NCBI GenBank assembly: GCA_023248505.1
Contig: JAHFEM010000016.1
Span: forward strand, 1-11,650
Length of the DNA stretch: 11,650 nucleotides
Source: Nitrospirota bacterium
Lineage (GTDB): Bacteria > Nitrospirota > Nitrospiria > SBBL01 > Manganitrophaceae
Direction of reading: 5' to 3'
A model generated the notes under the pieces. The model saw only the letters and a list, made by a program, of their open reading frames with translations. It was not told where the DNA came from and searched no databases. Positions 7,456 to 11,650 of this stretch are shown piece after piece (position 1 is the first letter of the stretch; each line of letters begins with the position of its first letter). A program made the position numbers and the translations under genes.

Positions 7456-8184
7456 ATGAAACTTTCTATCTTGATCCCCGTTTACAATGAAGAATCGACC
7501 GTCGGAGAGGTGATCGAGCAGGTCTTGGCGGTCGAACTTCCCGGCATCGAGAAGGAGATCCTCGTGATCGACGACGGGTCGACCGACGGCACCGCGGAGG
7601 TGTTGAAGAGAGAGCAGTCGGAGAATGCCGATCTGGTCAGGGTCTACTCCTCGCAACAAAATTTCGGGAAGGGAAGGGCGATTCGAATCGGCCTGAAGTA
7701 TGTGACAGGGGACATCGTCCTCATCCAAGACGCCGATCTGGAGCTCGACCCCAAAGAGTACGGCGTCCTCTTAGCACCGATCCTCTCCGGACAGGCCTCC
7801 GTTGTCTATGGCTCCCGCTTTCTCAGCGGCGCCAATCGGATCCCCTGGAAGAGCCGTCTGGCCCAGCGGATTCTCACCCCCCTTACCCGCCTCCTTTATG
7901 GCGCCCGCCTGACCGATGAGGCCACCGCCTACAAAGTCTTCAAAACGAAAATTCTTCAGGGTCTCGACCTCCACTGCATCGGCTTTGAGTTCTGTCCGGA
8001 AGTCACCGCCAAGCTCTTAAAGCAAGGCCATCAGATCGTAGAGGTCCCGATCACCTACCGACCTCGCACCGAGGTCGAAGGGAAGAAACTCCGGTTCCTC
8101 CATGACGGATTCACCGCCGTCTTCACCCTCCTGAAATATCGTTTTTGTGACGGGAGAAAAAAATCCGGCGCGAAAGACAAATAG
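7456..8184 (+). CDS. Family 2 glycosyltransferase, DPM1-like (polyprenyl-phosphate sugar synthase)
   Basis: 242 residues from the ATG; a GTG one codon earlier (7453) is an equal possibility. GT-A fold motifs are in order: nucleotide-binding IPVYNEE (7-13), DDGSTDGT (39-46), QNFGKGRAIRIGL (68-80), the metal-binding DxD in QDADLE (91-96), YGSRF (118-122), TDEATAYKVF (153-162), GFEFCPEVTAKL (176-187) and the C-terminal EVPITYRPR...EGKKL. These are typical of dolichol/polyprenyl-phosphate mannose or glucose synthases, which move a sugar from a nucleotide donor to a lipid phosphate on the cytoplasmic face. There are no C-terminal membrane helices, unlike GtrB-type enzymes, so it is a short DPM1-type protein. 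It is divergent from the GT-C/TPR gene and may supply its lipid-linked donor (inference). The exact sugar cannot be read from the sequence. Confidence 0.9.
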   Translation: MKLSILIPVYNEESTVGEVIEQVLAVELPGIEKEILVIDDGSTDGTAEVLKREQSENADLVRVYSSQQNFGKGRAIRIGLKYVTGDIVLIQDADLELDPKEYGVLLAPILSGQASVVYGSRFLSGANRIPWKSRLAQRILTPLTRLLYGARLTDEATAYKVFKTKILQGLDLHCIGFEFCPEVTAKLLKQGHQIVEVPITYRPRTEVEGKKLRFLHDGFTAVFTLLKYRFCDGRKKSGAKDK

Positions 8185-8323
8185 TCGCGCAGAAAGGTTG
8201 GCTTGCTTCGGGAAGCGATCGGTAACGCTACGCGTCAGTAGATTCTAGGCGCTTTCCCGATTAAACACCGGGTGGCCATTTCTGAGGCGATCGGGGAAGA
8301 CGGCAAGGAGGCCTCGCTTTCCG
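8185..8323. other. Convergent intergenic gap, no clear terminator
   Basis: This separates the ends of the GT2 gene (plus) and nuoN (minus). It holds a short hairpin possibility GCTT-CGGG-AAGC near 8206-8217 and scattered GC-rich inverted repeats, but none is followed by a T-run on either strand. I see no gene and no convincing intrinsic terminator, so termination may be factor-dependent. Confidence 0.5.
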
Positions 8324-9754
8324 CTAGAACAGAATCTTCGAGGCGGCCATCGCCATGTTCAGGAAAGGAGAAGGGTAGATCCCGATGAGGATGATGCCGA
8401 TCATGCAGGCATAGAGCGTCCAACGCGCGGAGGGGGCGATGGTCAGCGGCCGGGGATCTTTAATCTCACCCATGTACATCTGCTTGATGACCATCAGATA
8501 GTAGTAGAGCGAGATCACGATGCAGAGCGCCCCGATGTAGACCAGCCACAAGAGCCCTTCCCGGACGGCGGCCCCCAGCAGAATGAACTTGCCGAAAAAT
8601 CCGGCGAGCGGCGGAACCCCGGCCAGGGAGAGAAGACCCAAGGTCAGGGCGGAAGCCAGAAGCGGCGAGCGGCGGCTGAGGCCGGCGTAGTCGTCGATTT
8701 CATCGCTCTGGGTTGTCCGGAAGAAGACGACGATCACAAGGAAAGCCGCGAGATTCGAGAAGAGGTACGCCAGCAGATAGAAGAGGATCGCGCTGGTGCC
8801 GAGATGATTCCCCGCCGCCAATCCGACCAAAAGATAACCGGCCTGACCGATGCTTGAGTAGCCCAAGAGCCGCTTGATGTTCGTTTGCGGGATCGCGGCG
8901 AGATTCCCGAAGAGGAGGGTCGCCGCGGCGAAGAGCGCGATCAGGAAAACCCACTCGTGCTTGAGCGGCGTCATGACATTCATTAAAACGCGGACCAACA
9001 CCGCAAAGCCGGCCCCCTTGGAGCCGACGGAGAGGAAAGCGGTCACCGGCGTGGGCGCCCCTTCATAGACATCGGGAATCCAGACATGGAACGGAAACGA
9101 CGCGATCTTGAAGAAGAGGCCGACCAGGATGAGAAAACAGGCGACCAGCAACACCGGCTCGATCCGTCCCCGCGCAACGATCCACTCGGTCACCGTCTGA
9201 AAATCGGTGCTCCCGGTCAAGCCGTAGATGAAGCTGATCCCATAAAGAAGCGTTCCCGTGGAAAGCCCGCCGACAATGAGATACTTCAATCCCGCTTCGA
9301 CCGACTTCGGATGGTTCCGCATGAAGGCCGCCAGGATGTACGAGGAGATCGAGAGCAGCTCCAGCGAAAGGAAAAGGGTGAGGAAATTACCGGAGGCGGG
9401 AAGGAGCATCATCCCCATCGTCGCAAAGATCAGCAGGGAGTAGAACTCCCCCTGCCGCGACGGGAAATACTTCACATAGTCGATCGACATCAACATGACG
9501 ATGATCGCCGTCAGGCAGAAGAGGATTCGGAAAAAAGAGGTATAGGAGTCGATGATCACCATCCGATCGAAAGCGATCCCCTCCCTCTGCGGCCCCCAGA
9601 TCAGGGTCGCGAGGAGGATCAGCCCCATGCCGCCGATGCTCAGGTAGGCAAGGTCGTTCCGCTCCTTCTTGGCGAACGGAGAGCAGACCAACACCGCCAT
9701 CCCCAAGAGACCCACCAAGATTTCGGGAAAGACCCGAAGGATTGACTCGATCAT
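8324..9754 (-). CDS. nuoN: NADH-quinone oxidoreductase subunit N
   Basis: 476 residues, the usual length for this antiporter-like membrane subunit of complex I, with about 14 hydrophobic helices. The proton-channel residues are in place: E132 in SLELLSISSYIL, K157 in GLKYLIVGG, K216 in FFKIASFPFHVWIPDVYEGAPTP, K246 in SVGSKGAGF, and a C-terminal Lys in GFFGKF. They line up with E133, K158, K217, K247 and K395 of the E. coli protein (from memory). The start at 9754 has a GAGGGGG run eight bases upstream, and the gene begins 19 bases after the nuoM stop, so the two are co-transcribed. It is the last gene of the operon. Confidence 0.96.
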   Translation of the reverse strand: MIESILRVFPEILVGLLGMAVLVCSPFAKKERNDLAYLSIGGMGLILLATLIWGPQREGIAFDRMVIIDSYTSFFRILFCLTAIIVMLMSIDYVKYFPSRQGEFYSLLIFATMGMMLLPASGNFLTLFLSLELLSISSYILAAFMRNHPKSVEAGLKYLIVGGLSTGTLLYGISFIYGLTGSTDFQTVTEWIVARGRIEPVLLVACFLILVGLFFKIASFPFHVWIPDVYEGAPTPVTAFLSVGSKGAGFAVLVRVLMNVMTPLKHEWVFLIALFAAATLLFGNLAAIPQTNIKRLLGYSSIGQAGYLLVGLAAGNHLGTSAILFYLLAYLFSNLAAFLVIVVFFRTTQSDEIDDYAGLSRRSPLLASALTLGLLSLAGVPPLAGFFGKFILLGAAVREGLLWLVYIGALCIVISLYYYLMVIKQMYMGEIKDPRPLTIAPSARWTLYACMIGIILIGIYPSPFLNMAMAASKILF

Positions 9755-9773
9755 GCCGAATACCCCCTCACAC

Positions 9774-11372
9774 TCATCTCAGCCATCCCGCCGTCCACGC
9801 CGCCAAAGAGGCCGTCACCGTCCCCCCTCCCCCTTGCATCCGCTCCAGGATCGAAGCCGATCCGCTATGGATCAGATTCACCAGGATCGACGGATAGAAG
9901 CCGACGATCATGAGAACCAATAATAACGTCACGAACGGAAGACGCTCGATCCAGGTGGTCGGATCCCGCAGCGTTTTCCATTTCGGATGGATCTCTCCGA
10001 AAAAGGCCGCCCGGATCGCCCGCAGATAATAAACCGCCGTGATGACCACGCCGAAGATCGCCAGCATCGTCTGGATCGGATAGGCGCGGAACGTCCCGAT
10101 GATAATCATAAACTCCGAAACGAAATTGGCGAACCCGGGAAGCCCCGAAGAAGCCATCGCCGTGGCAATAAAAAAGAAGCCGACAAAGGGAAGCTGTTTC
10201 GCAAGACCCGAGAGCTCCGGATATTTTTTCTGGGAGTGATCGTGCGCATTCGCGGAATCATACCCATATTCCCCCGCCCATTCGGGAAGCAGCCGCGTAT
10301 GGGTCTGATCATAGAGAAAACCGATGAGGGCAAAGGCGAGGCCGGTCATGACCCCGTGGGCGAACATCAGAAGGACCGCCCCGTTGAATCCGATGATATT
10401 AAGGCTCGCCAGCCCCAGCAGCACGTATCCCATGTGGCTGCTCGAGGAGTAGCCGACCATAAACTTCAAATCCCGGCGCGACATGGCGACATAGCCGCCG
10501 TAAAGAATGTTCATCATGCAGAGGACCGCCACCAGCGGCATCCAGTACCGCGCCCCGACCGGAAAGAGATACATGATCCGGATGATCCCATACGCTCCCA
10601 GCTTCATCAAGACACCCGCATGGAGCATGCTGACCGCCGACGGCGCCGCCGCGTGCCCTCCCGGCGACCAGGAATGGAACGGCCACATCGGAACAAGGGT
10701 GCCGAAGCCGATGAGAAGGGGAAGGAAGAGCATGATCTGAGCGCGATCGGAGAAGTGGACCTGGGCGAGCTGAAGCATATCAAACGTGTAATGGCCCAAT
10801 TCCTTATAAGACATCGCATAGACCGTTAAGATCGGGACCAACGCGATCACCGCCCCGAAGGTCAGATAGAGGGTCAGCTTCATCGTGGCGTATTCCCGGT
10901 TGGTGCTTCCCCAGACGCCGATCAAGAGGAACATCGGAATCACCGCCAACTCATAGAAGAAATAAAAGAAAAAGAGATCGAGGCTCATGAAGACGCCGTA
11001 GACGCCGGTCACCAGGAGGAGCAGGAGAATGAAAAACTCCTTCACCCTTTTTTGTATGCTGAAGGAGACGAAGACCCCGGTGAAGATGATGAAGGAGGTC
11101 AGCAGAACCATCGCGGTGCTGATCCCATCGATTCCGAGGTGCCAGGCGATCCCGAGGGCCGGGACCCAATCGAGCTTTTCGATGAACTGGAAACCGGCCG
11201 CCGTCCGATCAAACTGGAAGAGAAGAAAAAGGGAGAGGATCAAAGCGACGAAGGTCGTTCCGGCGGCGATCCATCGAATCGCATCCTTCCGCTCTTCCGG
11301 GAGGGTGAATATCATCACCGCCCCGAAGAGAGGGGCCAATAAAATGATCGTTAAAAGCGGTAATTCAGTCAC
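9774..11372 (-). CDS. nuoM: NADH-quinone oxidoreductase subunit M, variant type
   Basis: 532 residues from a GTG at 11372, chosen because AAGGAAAGG lies six bases upstream and the protein then begins with TELPLLTII and a membrane helix, as NuoM should. The frame opens further to 11579, but that would overlap nuoL and add a non-membranous, charged tail. About 14 helices. Channel residues seen: E141 in FYELAVIPMFL, K257 in LHAGVLMKLGAYG, and the Glu of NFVSEF in TM12. The usual TM7 lysine (AVKxP in E. coli) is absent: here it is GTLVPMWPFHSWSPGGH. A hydrophilic stretch at about 368-386 (many D, H, K, Y) is inserted after the HTRLLPEWAG motif. It pumps protons as part of the membrane arm and lies between nuoL and nuoN. 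Confidence 0.95.
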   Translation of the reverse strand: MTELPLLTIILLAPLFGAVMIFTLPEERKDAIRWIAAGTTFVALILSLFLLFQFDRTAAGFQFIEKLDWVPALGIAWHLGIDGISTAMVLLTSFIIFTGVFVSFSIQKRVKEFFILLLLLVTGVYGVFMSLDLFFFYFFYELAVIPMFLLIGVWGSTNREYATMKLTLYLTFGAVIALVPILTVYAMSYKELGHYTFDMLQLAQVHFSDRAQIMLFLPLLIGFGTLVPMWPFHSWSPGGHAAAPSAVSMLHAGVLMKLGAYGIIRIMYLFPVGARYWMPLVAVLCMMNILYGGYVAMSRRDLKFMVGYSSSSHMGYVLLGLASLNIIGFNGAVLLMFAHGVMTGLAFALIGFLYDQTHTRLLPEWAGEYGYDSANAHDHSQKKYPELSGLAKQLPFVGFFFIATAMASSGLPGFANFVSEFMIIIGTFRAYPIQTMLAIFGVVITAVYYLRAIRAAFFGEIHPKWKTLRDPTTWIERLPFVTLLLVLMIVGFYPSILVNLIHSGSASILERMQGGGGTVTASLAAWTAGWLR

Positions 11373-11392
11373 GTTTGACCTTTCCTTATTTT

Positions 11393-11650
11393 CTACTTCA
11401 CTGCCATGACCTGGCCCGGGATAAAGATCGCCAGGATCAGCAAGATCACGGAGATCACCCCGGTCACAAAGATCATCAGATAGGTCTGAAGCCGGCCGGT
11501 CTCCGAGAGGCGCAGGACCCCTCCGGACCATCGGGTAAAGGCCGCGCTCCCGTTCACGATGAAGTTGATCACCACCCACTCTTCAATCCAGTTGCAGATG
11601 AGGGCGATCCCCCCCTGAATGTGCTTGATCATCCAAAAGTAAAGCTCGTC
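11393..11650 (-). CDS. nuoL: NADH-quinone oxidoreductase subunit L, C-terminal 85 residues
   Basis: The frame enters from the window edge with DELYFWMIKH and ends ...IPGQVMAVK at a TAG (11395-11393). The DELY motif after the lateral helix, the amphipathic stretch, and the closing R-L-x-E-T-G-R-L-Q-T-Y-x-M followed by one hydrophobic helix are the C-terminus of NuoL. The stop lies 20 bases before the nuoM GTG, and the gap holds the nuoM ribosome binding site. Position before nuoM-nuoN is the conserved complex I order. A second NuoM-like or MrpA-type subunit is a less likely alternative that only the missing part could settle. Confidence 0.85.
   Translation of the reverse strand, partial: DELYFWMIKHIQGGIALICNWIEEWVVINFIVNGSAAFTRWSGGVLRLSETGRLQTYLMIFVTGVISVILLILAIFIPGQVMAVK

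Noticed and set aside
8206..8310. Inverted repeats between GT2 and nuoN as a bidirectional terminator
   Set aside because: Stems are only 4-5 bp and no T-run follows on either strand.
9987..10829. 280-codon plus-strand open frame antisense to nuoM, and a 219-codon one antisense to nuoN (9086-9745)
   Set aside because: Both are highly charged Arg/Asp/Glu-rich translations of the antisense of hydrophobic membrane-protein codons, typical shadow frames in GC-rich DNA.
11373..11579. Extended nuoM start at 11579 (601 residues)
   Set aside because: It would overlap nuoL by about 190 bases and add a charged, non-membranous tail. The GTG at 11372 has a good ribosome site and gives a normal NuoM N-terminus.

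Overview
The window looks like chromosomal DNA of a Gram-negative bacterium with a type I NADH dehydrogenase. The layout and protein style resemble environmental lineages such as Nitrospirota, but this is an impression from the proteins, not a search, so the phylum is open. There are no mobile elements, CRISPR arrays or RNA genes that I can support.

Left part (1-5113, minus strand): the 5' end and most of one giant gene for an exported, all-beta repeat protein. After a signal peptide come eight SBBP-type beta-propeller blades, a HYR domain and three fibronectin-III-like domains. A second set of eight blades, a HYR and one FN3-like domain follows, then a CARDB domain and the start of a third blade set, cut by the window edge. 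The frame is open throughout except at one point: a run of ten G (coding strand) 50 codons after the start puts the signal peptide out of frame with the rest. Nine G would restore it. This is a candidate phase-variation switch, a recent mutation or an assembly error.

Middle (5235-8184): a minus-strand polytopic membrane protein with a GT-C (TMTC-like) glycosyltransferase core and five TPRs, and divergent to it a DPM1-like family 2 glycosyltransferase. Between them lies a decayed copy of the promoter and 5' end of the GT-C gene. The GT-C gene, its decayed copy and the GT2 gene each have a -35/-10 pair with a 17-nt spacer, a start codon 6-9 nt after the -10 box and no Shine-Dalgarno, which points to leaderless mRNAs. 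DPM1 makes lipid-phosphate sugar and TMTC proteins in animals use it to O-mannosylate beta-sandwich domains, so the three genes together could form a bacterial surface-protein glycosylation cassette. This is inference.

Right part (8324-11650, minus strand): the end of a complex I operon, nuoL (3' end only), nuoM and nuoN, in the usual order, ending convergently with the GT2 gene. NuoN keeps the canonical proton-channel residues. NuoM lacks the usual TM7 lysine and carries a hydrophilic insertion, so it belongs to a variant NuoM type.
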